Below are positions 1 through 13,592 of a stretch of DNA of 64,000 nucleotides, piece by piece; the first letter of the stretch is position 1, and each line of letters begins with the position of its first letter. The DNA comes from Gymnogyps californianus. Its lineage: Eukaryota; Chordata; Aves; Accipitriformes; Cathartidae. The position numbers and the translations under genes are program-made. The notes under the pieces were generated by a model. That model was not told the origin of the DNA. It ran no database searches and was given only the letters and a program-made list of their open reading frames with translations. Where the stretch lies: contig NC_059471.1 of assembly GCF_018139145.2 (NCBI RefSeq), forward strand, positions 100,938,914 through 101,002,913, read 5' to 3'.

Positions 1-1759
1 TGCTCCCCCTTCCCCCCCTTTGGTCATCCCTGTTGGCTACAACTCCAGTTTCTCGCTGCTCCCGGTCTTGGGGTACGGGGCGGCACTAGCCAGGGTGAGA
101 TGGACGAACTCTGTGCTTCCCGGACCAGTGGTGGTCTGCAAGACATCCTAATGTGTCAGACGCTGGCAGACCCTCTCTCCTGCCACAGCACAGCCTTCCC
201 ACACTGGCAAGTGAAATAGGACTGAGACTGAGAAACACTGAAAGAGGTGTCCTGACATCTTTTCCAGCCTTGCGTTTGGCTAGCTGGCCAAAATAATAAT
301 TCGAAAGCGGGAAGTTACTGAAATGTTGCCTGCAGAGGTTAGGATACACTTAAGTCCACTGCTTGGTTTCCTAATAGGATGAAGCAAATGTGTATTTGGT
401 GTCACGGCTCCTGCTCTGAAGGAAAAGGCGAGGAAGAAGAGAGGCTGTGCCAGAGCCAGGCGGAGAGGCTCGATGTTAAACTCTCAGCCCGTTCAGACTT
501 TCGGCATTGCACTGCCTCTTCATGGTGAAAACTTTCACATTTAAACCAGGAACCTTTTATCCGGAGAGCTAATTTCTTTTGTTTGAAATGCCCAGGAAGC
601 CTCACGGCCCAGCGTTTTCACAGGGTTCCTCCAAGTTTTCACTTTGGTCTTAAGAAGATTTCACCTACAAGTGCTTTCCTTTTCTGATAGATCCAAACAA
701 GGCTCCCCACTTTCTATGAAGATTAATTTAGATTTTCTATTGCGGAGGTATCCACCCCCCAGCCACGTGATTCCCCTCCTTTTGAAAACTAGGTAAAGCT
801 TGTAAAGAGGCAGCTGTGTTTCAAGCTCTTTGAACAGTGTCTCTTATAGAAGAGGAGAAAAGATAAGCCGTCTTGCAAACACTGTTAGTAGGGACCAGTA
901 ATCAGTGTAGAAGAAGTCTGCACTGGGAATGAATGTATCAATTTACCTCAGGCTGTGCACTTCAGAGATGGGTTTTGCCCTAGATTGGGTACATTTTAAG
1001 CTTGGCCTGTAACTAAAATTAAACCACTTTGTTATGACATGGGTTTGTTTCTAAATTGCTGATTTTCCCCTTTGTATGAAAAGGCACGCTGATGACACTC
1101 TAAACCTGCCTCTTTGGGGGTTTCACATTGTGAATACATACATTATGCACACGAGCACTCATTGCTTGTATATGTGTGCGCGTATAAATACATCTATCTA
1201 TAAATAAATGAAATGAAATGCAATTCAAAACTTCCCTTCTCCCATGCACATAAGCTGGCTATAAAACAGTCGTTAAAAATCACACATTGTACAATACATA
1301 GATTTCTTAATTTGCACATGTTTCCTATCAGCACTAAGGAAGGGATTCCTGGGAGCTGGAAAGCATCTTTATTTGCATTACACCAACATTTGCATCCTTT
1401 TGGTTTTTTACTCCAGTGCTTGTCAGGTTAAAACCTTAACTCTGTTATATATAAAGCTGAAAGCAGAAGATTGAAAAGCGCTCTCTGCTAATCTAACCCT
1501 GTGCAGACTGAGGTGAGATGAGCACTCTAAGAAAGTCAACTGAAAAATTAAATTCCTGTTATTCCTGCAGAATTAGTGTTTCAACCACTAGCTGGGAACA
1601 AAGTCAAGTTGCCTGGAGTTGACTGTCAGAAAAAAATTTCACTTCCTGGAGGAAGATAAGCACATCCAGTTCTGGGAGTGCATGGTGAGACACTGAGATG
1701 GGGGAACAACTCTGTGTGCTTCTTGTTCCATAAAAGGAGGGAAAGCTGAAATATAGGAT
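1..1759. other. Non-coding, no gene recognised
   Basis: There are only short random frames. A TATA-like TATATAAA at 1,448-1,455 precedes a donor-like GAG|GTGAGA near 1,511 on the + strand. They could be a first exon, but neither is strong evidence alone. Confidence 0.6.
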
Positions 1760-2990
1760 GGAAACCTTCAAGAAAATAATGGAGATTTTGGCTACTTAAA
1801 AGATCAATGATTCAAAGCAACTAGCCTGAGACTATTCAGTGAAGCCACTTCAGTTGAAGACCTCTGGAACTTCAGTACGGAGGAAGCTTTAAATTTCTTT
1901 AAATCAAAGGTACAAAAAAAGTGGCCCAAGTCTATCCTAGTGAAAGGGAAAATGTTCATAAGGAAGATCTTCAGACCAAATGGATAAATAAAAAAATTGC
2001 TTTACAAAATGAGTGTAGATGCAAATGGCTGCAAGGATGGAGAATAAACAGCAGGAAAAAAAGGTGAGAACTGTGTTCTAAGTAGGAAAGTGTAAGTATA
2101 AAGTGAGAATTTCCAAGAGTCAAGCTGAGGCAAATTTTCTTTGGAAAAAAAGCAAGTAGCAAAAGATTAATGCAGAACATCTATTAAAAAATCACATCCA
2201 GTGAGAATAAGTCAGGCATTAAAGATCATTCATTTGAGATTCAGATGAACTTGAATATCTTGCCTCATCTTCTGAGAAATATGCTGTTGTTGGTAATGAG
2301 AGGCCACATGGGAAGGTGACTATAGAAATGGAAATGACCATGGCATTGAAAATGAAATTGCAATTCCAGTGGAAGAAATTTTATCAAAGTGATCAAATGA
2401 AGAAGTGGGACCACAAAGCAGGGGGCTGTAATCGTGGCATATGTATTTTAGAAGAGGTGGCAGAACAGGTCATCTTTGAGTCCATTGGTCTAATCTCAAT
2501 AACACATAAAAGAACAAATGCTGAAAAAAAAGAATATTTAAAAGGAAAGTGCAATAGGATACAAAAATACGTGACAGTTTTATTGAAGAGATCACGTCAG
2601 ACATTTAAACTCTTTGATAACTGATTTTCTAGACAGAGGAAATCTATTATATCTACTCTGTCTGGCCTTTGTAAGGTATCAAACATGCTGACACATGGGT
2701 AATCTTTAGAAAGTAGAAAAGATGGGGATGAATTCAACTATTGAAAGGAAGTAAAGAACTACCTGCCAGAGAGGCAAAACCAGATTGTAATGCAAGCAAG
2801 TATCAAGCCAGAGGGAAACTACTAGGATAATTCTTCAAAGATGGATCTAATATTCCTGCAAATAACTATCTCACAGAGAGTATGAACTTCACCAAAACAT
2901 CGGTATGCATTGCCAATACATAGGACAGGCAGAATATTCAAGAAGAAATGGAGCAATAAAACTGGATTAGTAGTACAGAGCAGAACATCC
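1760..2990 (+). mobile_element. Old CR1-family (L3-like) LINE fragment, internal ORF2 region
   Basis: The later part (about 2,640-2,870) follows the sauropsid CR1/L3-like reverse-transcriptase consensus as I know it, for example AAAAGATGGGGATGAATTC and the nearby ATTGAAAGGAAGTAAAG. The earlier part has the typical A-rich, lysine-coding character of the region before the RT domain. The reading frame is broken many times. The 5' edge is uncertain and may lie nearer 1,640. Confidence 0.55.
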
Positions 2991-5900
2991 TGTATTTTGG
3001 GAGCAGTAAGTGCTAAAGGTTCTTTTTATTGAATACTGATAGATAAAGAGAAGAATCTGTTGCTGAGCAATAGAGAGAGAAAATATTTTATTTTAATATT
3101 AGCCAAATGACAGAGTTTTATAACAAAACTACACTCATGGTACGTCAGATGTCTAAAGCATCTTCTAAGAAAGGCAAGTTGCTGGGAAAGATTTGACATA
3201 TTTAGTTTCACAGCACTCCTGAGAGCTAAGGAAAATATTCCCAACTTCCACAGCAGGACCCGAGGGATGTTCAGCAAGTTCAGGTTCTACCACTACAAAC
3301 ACCCAAGGCATGTACGTGCCGCTTGTGTGACATAGACTAGATCAGTGCTTCAGATTTAAGAGCTATTAACAGCCATACAACTGTCCATCATTATCACTGT
3401 CACTCCAATGGGGAACTGGGATAAGACTGCTCTAGAGGAAAAGAGACTTTTTTCTTTTTTTTTTTTTCCCCCCAAGTGTATACTTTGGAAAGGCAGTATG
3501 CAACTACTGAAGCAGATACTCCCCCACCTGAAGAGCAAAGCTGAGCAGGTTCCCCATATCATATGAGAAAGAGCTGCTGTAGTTGTGGGTTGAAGAGAGA
3601 CCCGGTGCTCAGGAAGGCCCCCGCCTCCAATAAATCTGTGCTTGCAATTCTGTAACATTTCAGTAGAGGAGGACACAATTTAGCAGATTTAGGATCCTTC
3701 TGGATCGGATTAGAACTGGGACCATCTCATTCCCATGAAGAGGAATCTGATGAAATCTATAGAAATAAACATAGATAGTTTGATACAGGCATGGCTGGGG
3801 TTATAGAAGATCGTCTCCTATTCCATGTTCCAGGAGAGAAGAACGATCTCTGATCTAAGTGATCTCTGTTTTTCAGTCATGGAGATGATGTTTTGCTTTC
3901 CACCACAAATACTTCAGTGATACAGTCTGGTGTGGAATCCTTCAGGAGTTAAAAACATACTCTGTAAATGCTATTTTTAGAGAGTCTGAAACAGTCTTCG
4001 CTCTTAGTACTTTCCACATGCCAGAGAAATCACTAATTGCAACAAAAGAGCAGACCTATGTGCAAATCTGGCAATGGAGTACAGGAAGGATCATCAAAGT
4101 GTCTCAAAATTGGTCCTTCTCTGCTTCAGTTAAGCTAATATTAAATTTACCACTGGTTTAAAGAGAAACATTCAGACTACTGCTTTCGCTTCTAAAACAT
4201 CTAACTTTTCCTCTGTGTGTTAGACCTGATTGCAACGTCTTATTCTAGACTGAGAAAGAGTTTCATGGCAGATAGCCTAAATTTCTTGTAGGCTTAGAAT
4301 ATGGAGCCCTCCCAATCCATAACGATGTTCCAGCTATGCTAATTAATGCATTAATAGCGTACCTTGATAGGGACAACTTGGTTCATGCCAGAGTAATTAC
4401 TCTTATGTATAAACTTCAGAGTGATTAAAAGATTACACATTTATCTTAATCATTTGAGAGTGCTCTTTGTAATGGTTATACTCAGCACAAGGATCATTTG
4501 TATTTATGTTGCTGAAAATGGTACCTTAAGAGGACCAGCACTTCATTTAAACACTTCATTACAATAACAGCAATAATGAAGCCTCTAAACTGCTCTCTCG
4601 CTCTCTCTTTCTCTCTTTCATCCCTTTCACCACAAAATAAAATAGAATGGGACTACTAGGAAGATAAATAAGCTGACCTGGCATACAAGTTCTAGCAGAA
4701 AATACACAATATATGAGGTTGCAGCAATGGCCCCAAAGAAAATGATGTTACAGCTTTTTCCAGAAATGTCCCACTGCCATATCGACATTAAGCCCTCAAC
4801 TTTCCATGCCTGATCTGGAAAGGTTCAAAAACACAGAAAAAAGACGTAATTTACTGAAATATAACAAAATTGTAAAAGTGAATGATGCGTAGATTTATTG
4901 CAAGACAAGAAATACTGATAACATTTGGCATGCTTTTCAATTCAACTGAAAAGGGAGGTGTTTTTGATAAACCTGACATGTACCCCTTTCACATTGCATC
5001 CCTTAAGGCAGAGCTCCAAAATAGCTGAAAACACAGATTTTCTTCCAGAAGTCAAGTAACTTGAAATAAATGAAAATGGCAGGTACTAGCAACAACAAAT
5101 AGTTTAAAAGTGCTTTGGAAATATGCTGATAAGAAATGTTGCTAGTGAAATAAAGGAGGAGTTGAACAAAAAGAGAACAGCATAGACATAGGTGGCGAAA
5201 ATATTTGCAAATGACATCCCACTGATAGAAGTCTGTCGAGACAGGGGCTGTTTTTATCCCACCAAAGGTTTGCTCACTTCTTTAGCATCCACCACCACAA
5301 ACTGAAAGTCCTACCTTGGTTACTTGTGGTGAACACCACAGCATACCAGAATGGGTCCCGGACAATCTCTAGTTTGTTTTGCAAGTGTGATCTCACTGCT
5401 CAAGTTGAAACATCCTTCCTTCTAACTTAGGTGATCAGCCGTATTTATAGGGCAAAAACATTGAAACACAGAAAAAATCCTACTTTTTTGTTACAAATAT
5501 TTGTTTTAGATTAAAAAAAAAATCAATCAAGAAATCATTGAGGATGCTTTAAGAATTTTTGCCATCCTCAAAATGCCTGGAAGGGCTTTTGAATTGTAGA
5601 CTATATACTTTCAAGATCTTCCTTGTATGCTTGTGCTTCAAGTCACCTTTAATATCACAGTGATGACCATCTACAACTTCAAAATTCACAGCCTTTACAA
5701 GTTATTTTTATATTTCATTTGCTTAATGTGTTTTTGTCAAGTGTTGTTGCTAAATAATCAAAAAGTGAAACTAAAGCAATTTTCAGATTACTGCACATTC
5801 CTACCAGAATTGGCTTTATGAATTAAATCCTTTGGCCTTTAATGTTATTCTGTATGCCCTCTGGAATTGCTAGAGGAGCATAATGTAATTAGGTGGAAGA

Positions 5901-6987
5901 TTGTTTCATTTAGATTGACAATTTCATTGCTCCAGAAGAGGAAGCACTAGTCAAACGATGTACTTTAATGCTAGAATCATGAAAACACCACCCGTAGCAT
6001 TACTATTACTTAAGCATGACAATTAGACTCACCGGAAAGAAAAACTCTAAGATAAAGATATACAAACTGGCTTTTTGTTGTTATCGTACACAATGATACA
6101 CTAAGAGCTTAAACAGAAAACAGCTTAGCATGGTAGAATTAAATGACACAGTAAATTTATTTCCATAAAAACTATATTTACTAACCAATTGTGATTCTTA
6201 AAATGTTGGTATTTAAAAAGTGCAGTCATGCAAATTATCATGTGTATTTTGAAGCAGCAACTGGAATCAAACAGTAGATTCTATCACCACAGAGAGTGCA
6301 ATGTAAGAGAACTCAAAGTACAGAGCTTTTGTTCAATAGAAGTTTTACCACAATTTCAAAGGAAGCAAGGTTAGGGTCTGTAAATAGCATCCCTTGGATT
6401 TGTCCCATCATCCTGCCATTTATAAATCACTATTTTCTCGAGGTTAGGCTAGTTACATCACATTACAGCTTAAAGTCTCCTCCCCTGCACTCTTTCCACT
6501 GAATCCAGTTATGATTCTTCAACTTCTCTTCAAGCAGCTTCATTGTACTGGTCCTTGATACTCCAGATGTGACCCCCTTATTGTTGCTCCCCTCTGCCCA
6601 GGGCTCTGCTGTTGACTACCCGCAATGTGCATCTCACAAGAGGTCTACATATATGTTAATGCTAATCCAGAGGCATGTAGTAGCAGTTGGGAACAGTTTT
6701 GCAAGATCACCATCCTCCAGCCACCACGATAAATAGACCTACATGAAATCTGATGAATTAGCAATAAGCTAGGTATTAGAAGAGGCAAGGAGCACTCAAC
6801 TCAAAACAAGCATGTCTGACAAAGGCAAAATTTATTTGGGTTGCAAAATGCATTTGTTTGATCACCCCACAACTACTGCTTGCATGTTAAACATTATCTT
6901 CCCCATGCCCCTTTCCTGGCTTTCTCTTTTTTCTAATTGAACTTAAGCTAGGGACACTTTCTTCTCCTGTGTTTTGCACTACTGCTA
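2991..6987. other. Non-coding, no gene recognised
   Basis: AT-rich, single-copy-looking DNA. It contains a pyrimidine tract at 4,588 and a perfect 14-base palindrome, ATTAATGCATTAAT, at 4,342-4,355. No conserved frame was seen on either strand. Confidence 0.6.
4588..4622. repeat. (CT)n-rich pyrimidine tract
   Basis: CTCTCTCGCTCTCTCTTTCT-type low-complexity sequence. Confidence 0.85.
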
Positions 6988-7205
6988 GTAGAATGATAGA
7001 ATAGTTTGGGTTGGAAGGGACCTTTAAAGGTCACCTAGTCCAACCCCCCTGCAATGAGCAGGGACATCTTTCACTAGATCAGGTTGCTCAGAGCCCCGTC
7101 CAACCTGACCTTGAATGTTTCTAGGGAAGAGGCATCTACCACCTCTCTGGAAAACCTGTTCCAGTGTTTCACCACCCTCATTGTAAAATTTCCATCTTTG
7201 AAGGG
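6988..7205 (-). mobile_element. CR1 LINE, 5'-truncated 3' end
   Basis: The reverse complement is the classic avian CR1 3' end. The minus-strand translation holds the ORF2 C-terminus (TMRVVKHWNRFSREVVDASS, followed by LETFKVRLDGAL), then the non-coding tail with the GGTCCCTTCCAACCC motif and an ATTCTATCATTC end at about 6,990. It is one of the less decayed repeats here. Sequence beyond about 7,205 no longer matches, as expected for a 5'-truncated insertion. Confidence 0.93.
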
Positions 7206-7879
7206 AAACTCATTGCCACCAACATTGCTGCAGATAAAGAAGAACAGACTACACATAGCTGTCATGTTGCACTGGTCCATCAGGCCCCCAAATTTTGGCT
7301 GTGGAAAATAATTCCCCATTTTCCTTTCTTTCTCCACCCCCTACCAAGTACCCTTTCAGCACAGGGAACTTGGTAATTTCTGACTGGAGGAATACAATGC
7401 TGCAATAAAAAACGATAAAACAACTGAAGCATAAAAGTATGGATATTGGACACATTAGTGCTTAGATGTTAAACTGGGAAGGAACTTTCATGGAAGCAAA
7501 TACAAATAAAATTCTAATTTAATTTCTTAAGGCTAGTTCAGCAACACATATTTGATTGTTAGTCTAGATATACCCAGTGGAAAAGGAAATATGTCCAGCA
7601 CTCCTTTGATTTTAACAGTTTTTTGCATACATACCTCAATGCAGCATCAACAGAGAAGGAAGACCAATGTTTTCAAATGGTCACGTAAATTCATATTAGA
7701 GGTACATTAGACAGAGCCTATGTGGAATGGAGTTCACATTTCTTCTTCAGTTTACAGACACTAGGAGTTTCAGCGAGAAATAGAAGACGATAAATTGTCC
7801 TGCAGAGTTTTGGTCAGAAATGGGAGGTGCTATCAACTTTGCATCAAACCATTAAACTAAAAGAAAAGAATTAGTGGAT
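7206..7879. other. Spacer between two CR1 copies, nothing recognised
   Basis: Short frames here partly read through CR1 sequence and have no other support. Confidence 0.6.
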
Positions 7880-9213
7880 ACATGCATAAATGGTCAAATG
7901 GATAACTGATTTCTTAGGAAAGAGTCAACAGGGCTTTTACAGTGAGAAGTCATGCCCTTGCAGATCTCTTATAATTACCTGAGACAACAAATGTGGACAA
8001 GGGAGATATGGTTGCTATAGACTGCCTGGATTTTCAAAAGGTTTTCAACAAGATTTTTCCGCAAGTATTTTTTGGGAAAATCAAATTGCTGTGGGACAGG
8101 AGGGGAGGTTGTGACGTGTTTACATTACTGATGAAAAGGTGAGGAACACAGAAAAAAAGAAATTATCTTTTTTTTCAGAGGAGGAAGGTCAAGCGTGGAT
8201 TTCCTCTGATTTCTGTCATAGGGCCTGTGCTCATCAGAAATCAGCTGAAAGAGGGGATGAAGGTGACAAAATTGGCATCAAAGCTAAATTATTCAGGATA
8301 TTAACAAGCAAAGTCAATTGCAGAGCTCCAGAAGGACCTCACTGTATTGAGTAACTGGGCAATAAAATGGCAGATTAATTTTGATGCAGAGAAATGTAAA
8401 GTAATACTCTTGGGAAAAAAGCCATGCAAGTTTTGCATATAAAATGATAGTTTTCAGACCATCTACTACTATTCAGGGAAAAGATTTCCGAGCTCTGATA
8501 GATAGCTCAGTGCTCAGTAGTGGTCAAAAAGAAAGTAGTATAGGAAAGGAATATCATGACAGAATACCGTGTCTCTAGATAAACCCACAACGCACCTGCA
8601 TCTTGATTACAGGGCTAGCATTGATTTCTAGCCTCTATTTCTAGGCAGATATTTCAGAACTAGACATGGCTTGGAGAAGGTCAAGATGATATGGGAGAGT
8701 CTCCACATGAGGAGTGACCATAATCTAGTTTTGATGAGAGTGGAGAGTAGGGGAGAAAATAAAAGAGTTAACTTTACACAAACCATATATAAAATTCTAG
8801 GTGATGTGGAGATAGTGAACATGGAACATTACTGATTGCCACTGCAACACAAGAAAAAAGAGTAAAACCAGCCAGATTTATAATCACAACAAAGGAGGTA
8901 TTTCTTCACATGACCTGCAGACAAGCTGTGAAACACGCTGTCATGCAGCTTTGTGGGAGCTCGCAAACTAACATGGTTTCAGAGATCTGTTAGACAAATT
9001 AATGGAAGGGAGGTTCATCAAGCACAACTCTGGTGCTACCTTTGACTCAAAAAGTCTCCAAGCTGGAGACTTCCTCAGGCTGTGAGAATGGCCCAGGTAC
9101 GTGTCTCTCTGGGATTACCCTGCTGTGCTACACTTTCTGGGCGTCTGCTAGTGGCCATTGACAGAGGTGGGAAACCAGGCTAGACAGATCTCCGGTCTGC
9201 AGTGGCTCTTATG
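7880..9213 (+). mobile_element. Old CR1-family (L3-like) LINE, about 1.3 kb, decayed
   Basis: Several blocks in the right order match the sauropsid CR1/L3-like consensus: the RT segment (AGAGTCAACAGGGCTTTTAC; GACTGCCTGGATTTTCAAAAG), the connector (GGGCAATAAAATGGCAGATT; AAATGTAAAGTAATACTCTTG), the C-terminal part (GGAGGTATTTCTTCACATGA), and the 3' tail (TCTGCTAGTGGCCATTGACA and GGCTAGACAGATCTCCGGTC), ending near CTCTTATG. Frameshifts and gaps run throughout and there is no coding capacity. It lies only 0.7 kb from the younger CR1 in the opposite orientation. Confidence 0.88.
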
Positions 9214-12200
9214 TGCACATAAACAGGTTTCCTTGTAAGAAGGTACGTACATTTGATAAACAAACATGTGTCCTCCAGGTTGCAAAGACACTTCATCAAA
9301 TCTGTAAGAGAAGATTCTGATTTCCAGAAGTGAATGGGAATTGTTTTTCTCTTCAGCTCAGGCTTCATCCATAGGAATGTTTTTCCCATTGTTTATAAAT
9401 TTACTGACTAAATGGACAGCATTGATAATGTCCAAGAAAGTTCTTTGATGTGTACTGTTTACACTGGCAGCTTCAAATAACAGGAATTTCATCCATTATA
9501 CTGAAAATTAGAATGATGCCCTGGTTAAAGTTAAAAATTAAGGCTGAAGTCAGACTTGGTAGGAAGAAAAAAAGGTATTCAATTTTCATGGAAATGTAAC
9601 TCAGTAAATAATGTCATGTTATTTCGAGTTGACATGCAGAATATGTGCAGATGTGTGTATATGCACTGTGCATGTATAAAGTTAACAAGTTTACATGTGT
9701 GAATGACAAGAAAATAATTTAAAGCAAAACAACTAAGAATGGATTAAAACTTGCCTCTAACTTCGTTATGATTTGGGAGTTACCATTAGATAAAGGATTC
9801 ATACCACCTGAAAATACATGAATTGCCATTCTTGTATTTTGAAGCAGCATTTTTTTTTAAATATCCATTGATCTGGCACTAGTGGCTCTCAAAAGAGGTA
9901 CAAGGTGCCATAAGGGATTCTATATCTCATCAAAACTATTTTTCTAGGGGAATTATTGTTAAAAGATGATTTAGGAGAAGAAAGCTGCTCCTTTTCCTTC
10001 AGAACAAAGATTATAAATTCTGTTGCAATATGGATGTGTCTGAATGCAAATCAAAAGATTTGTAACACACACTTACTACAGAAGCAGAGCTACTCCCTGG
10101 GTTTAGCGGAGAGCAACTACTTCAGGCTGTCTCCCCTGCTCCCCTGTCCTTTTCCGTGAGCGTGTTGAAGATGAGGTATTACGTTTGATGAAATCCAGGA
10201 CTGCAGATCAATACACCATGGAATCAAGATATGCTCTGGAAAATGTAGTTCCTGCATCTTTAATATTCTCCATTTCCTTTTATCCTAACCTTCACACTCC
10301 CAGGAGCTTAATAGCTCTTAGTCAGCTTGGTGGTTCCAATGCCCCTCTTCTTCCTGCTGGCAGACACATGCCTTCCGGCTTGAAATGCCGACGCACGTCG
10401 GACAATCTAATTTATAATCCTAAATCTTCTGGAAAGGGCTGCAGAGGCCAGGCCATACTGGGCTTTCCAAATTAATTCTGAAAATAAAACAGTATATGCA
10501 GCAGGCGGGTAACTTTATCTAGATTTCAGAGATTTAGTTACATGAAAGCGAGAATATAAAAACGCTTTCGCATGTAGCAGAATACTGTTGAACACATTTG
10601 GAAAGGATCAAGTCAAGACTACCTAAATCATTCAATAAAATCTGCTACATAAAACATCTAATAAATTGTAATGGCAAGGACTTGTGCAGAGAGGCTGAAA
10701 TTCCAGCTATGCGCTGAAAATAAAAGTTTGGTCACATAGTCGCTCTCTTTCTTTTCTTTGCTGACTTTACTAGCCATTGGGCTGGAAGTGTCCAGTTTCA
10801 CTGGAACACCACAGAAAATGTTTGGCACCGGTCTCAAAGGAGAAATGATTTGGTATGCTGTGATTTGCTTTATGATTTTGGGGATACTTTATTAATCCCT
10901 GAAGTTTCAAATCTCTTAAGACCATGATTAAATTAAAAAAAAACTCCCTTGGTGCAAAGGCAACTCCTATCATTAAGAAAAACGATCATAAAACTCCTGT
11001 GACAAAGCAATAAGGATTTCATAGTAAATTACAGAGTTAAATAATGATAGTATCTCACATGAAAATAAAACTTACTAATTCAGTTAAGCACTCTGTAAGT
11101 AAAACTGGAATGCTGCTAATACAATAAGATTTTTGTAATCATGTTAGTAAGAATGATAGCCTTATGTTCCATATCCTGTTCCTCAAGTTCAGCACCTATA
11201 AGACACAGTGCATGAAAGAAACCCACAGAATACATAAGAGGAATCTGGAAGCATCTGTTTCTGTTAATCTTTGTTCTAGCCAATAGGTACGTTGATTAAA
11301 TTGCATTTATCTGCATTTTTGCTGCTGAACTGCCTTAAAGACATAACAACCAAGACTAGGAAGCTATTCAACTTATGCAATAGCATGTATTATGTATTGT
11401 CTAAACCAAGCTCTCTTAGAGACAGGATATGAGATACTTGTTACTAGTTTCTAGTTGTCATGATCCAGGAATTAAGTTCAGTTTGAGTGGGTTTTAGAAA
11501 TTGGACATGTTTTCTCTTAGTAATTTTTTTTTTTAAAAGTAACATTGCCCAATATGTTCTCCTCATTTTAAATGTGACTTATGATGTCCCCATAATTTTA
11601 ACTACTAATCTAAACTAGTTTCAACAAGCACTGCAGAAGTTAGCATGGAAGGACCTGGAGAAATCTTTGATCTATCAGTATAGCCTAAGCAGGAGCAAAG
11701 GTTTTCTCAGAAACAGCTTCCTCTTCATCACCTTCCAGACTATTTTTGCCGACACTTTTTAATTTTAATGTAGATGATGGCCTTGTGCTGCATTTGGACC
11801 TGTTAATTATTTGCTTATTAATGGCCGATGAACTCAGTGAGGCAGCAAGTCTGCATGGTCCATGCAAAAGGTGGCACACAAGTTCAGTTCACATGTTACG
11901 AGCTCTGCCTGGACTGGAGCTTCCTGGGTATGGCTGCAGTGCTAACCTTTTCTTTTCTCTGCAGCTTCCCTCCCTCGAGGCCAGGCCAGCGACTTAGCTT
12001 AAAAATAGGGGTCAGATTGTAGCTGTACAGTGGGAGAAACTATACAGTGTAAAAGGACTACACACCGGGTCTCCAGCTTGCTGTTTACACTAGCTCCTCC
12101 AAATAAGATGAGAGTGGTATGAAGGTATGACCACAATTCGGCAAAGTTTCAAGTAAAACCAGCTGCCCAACATAGAGGGGAATGTAAAACACACATTTAA

Positions 12201-13551
12201 AAAAACCCAAAACAAAACAGGTGGCATGACTACTGCAGCACAAAAAGCTAAGGAGCTGCAAGCTACAAACTCGTTCTTTTCTGGGTTGTTCTTGCAGTAA
12301 GACTGTGACTTCCATGAGCTAATATTTGACATAGTTTCTAGCTCACTAATGTCTGCTTCTCTTTCGATTGGGGCTCAATTCCAAGCGCTCTGATATTACT
12401 GAAAATACTTATATCAGCCATAATGGGGATTTGATTGGAAACAGAAGTAATAGATAACAAATAGGGGTTTGGAGAGCCCTTTAATGTAGTAGGAGTACCT
12501 GAGCAGAGGGGAGCAAAACAAAAAAAAAGTGATAATAAACTACCACAGGGTCAGAATACCAATATAATAACAGCTGTTTAAAGAAGACAGTACTAGACAA
12601 AGTCTTGCCTTGAGTTTTAAAAAATGCATCTGATGTAGAGAATTCTATGAAAAAAGTCTGCATCACTGGTAACAAAAGTTGAGTCATAATTACCCGGAGA
12701 CAACTGCACATGCAAATCTCACGTATTTCCAATACACAGATGATCTTGTGCATATTACTTGAAATATTCTTTACAACTGTAATTGCGAAGTGTGTCCCAA
12801 GCTCACTCCCATCCTCTTGGACTAGAAATGGCAGCATAATTTAGCAACAGCACAGGATAGGAAGGGTGCAACCTAAGAAGTACCAGTAATTTAAAACTTT
12901 CCTCCACTGAAGCAGAACAGACAGAAAACAGCAACATCCCAGATCCCAGTGACCAAGAAATGCTGCAGTGAGATATACACAGGGCTGTCGTCCAAGGAGG
13001 TCAGCTTTCTCCTTCCATCACTGGCAGCAATGCAGCAGGGCACGACCGACCATCAGGAAGAAAAAAGTGCTTATGGTACAAAGTCTGGATGGGAGTCTGA
13101 CATTCTTGAAAGAGCAAGAGTGAGGGGAAGGAAGGAGAAAGAGAGCGTAATAGAGTGGGGAAAGGGATGAGTGATGTCCAATGTGTGGGGTAGCAAACCT
13201 TTTTAAGAAGCCAAGACATACCAGACATGAGTCACAAAAAGGAAAGAGGAGGAAGAAAAACGTGTTTAACTCGAAGACCACCATTTGTGGAGACTCTTGC
13301 AATAAACCCCGACTGACTGTTCTCTCTCCTAGGACAAGCCTTCAGGTTCTGGCACCTCATTCTCATGATAAATATTCCAGCAAGAGCAGGAAGACACACA
13401 ATCTGAGTATAGTTTAACAGCAACTTGTAGACAATAAAATAGGAAATGGTGCATACATGAGATATTTTTATTATGGTCTTAGTTTTTGTGACTTTGCAGT
13501 CTTCCTTGAATGGCTTATTACTAGTCGAAATCTATTCCCATACTTCTGTTC

Positions 13552-13592
13552 TATTATTATTATTACTACAACAACAACAACAACAACAACAA
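13552..13592. repeat. Trinucleotide microsatellites (ATT)n and (ACA)n
   Basis: A run of TAT/ATT units switches directly into nine or so ACA units. Open frames across it with poly-Q, poly-T or poly-L are repeat artefacts. Confidence 0.95.

Noticed and set aside
7074..7337. 87-codon minus-strand frame
   Set aside because: It is the decayed ORF2 end of the CR1 copy and adjoining DNA, not a host gene.
9090..9102. CAG|GTACGT donor-like site on the + strand
   Set aside because: It lies inside the old CR1 tail and has no acceptor paired with it.
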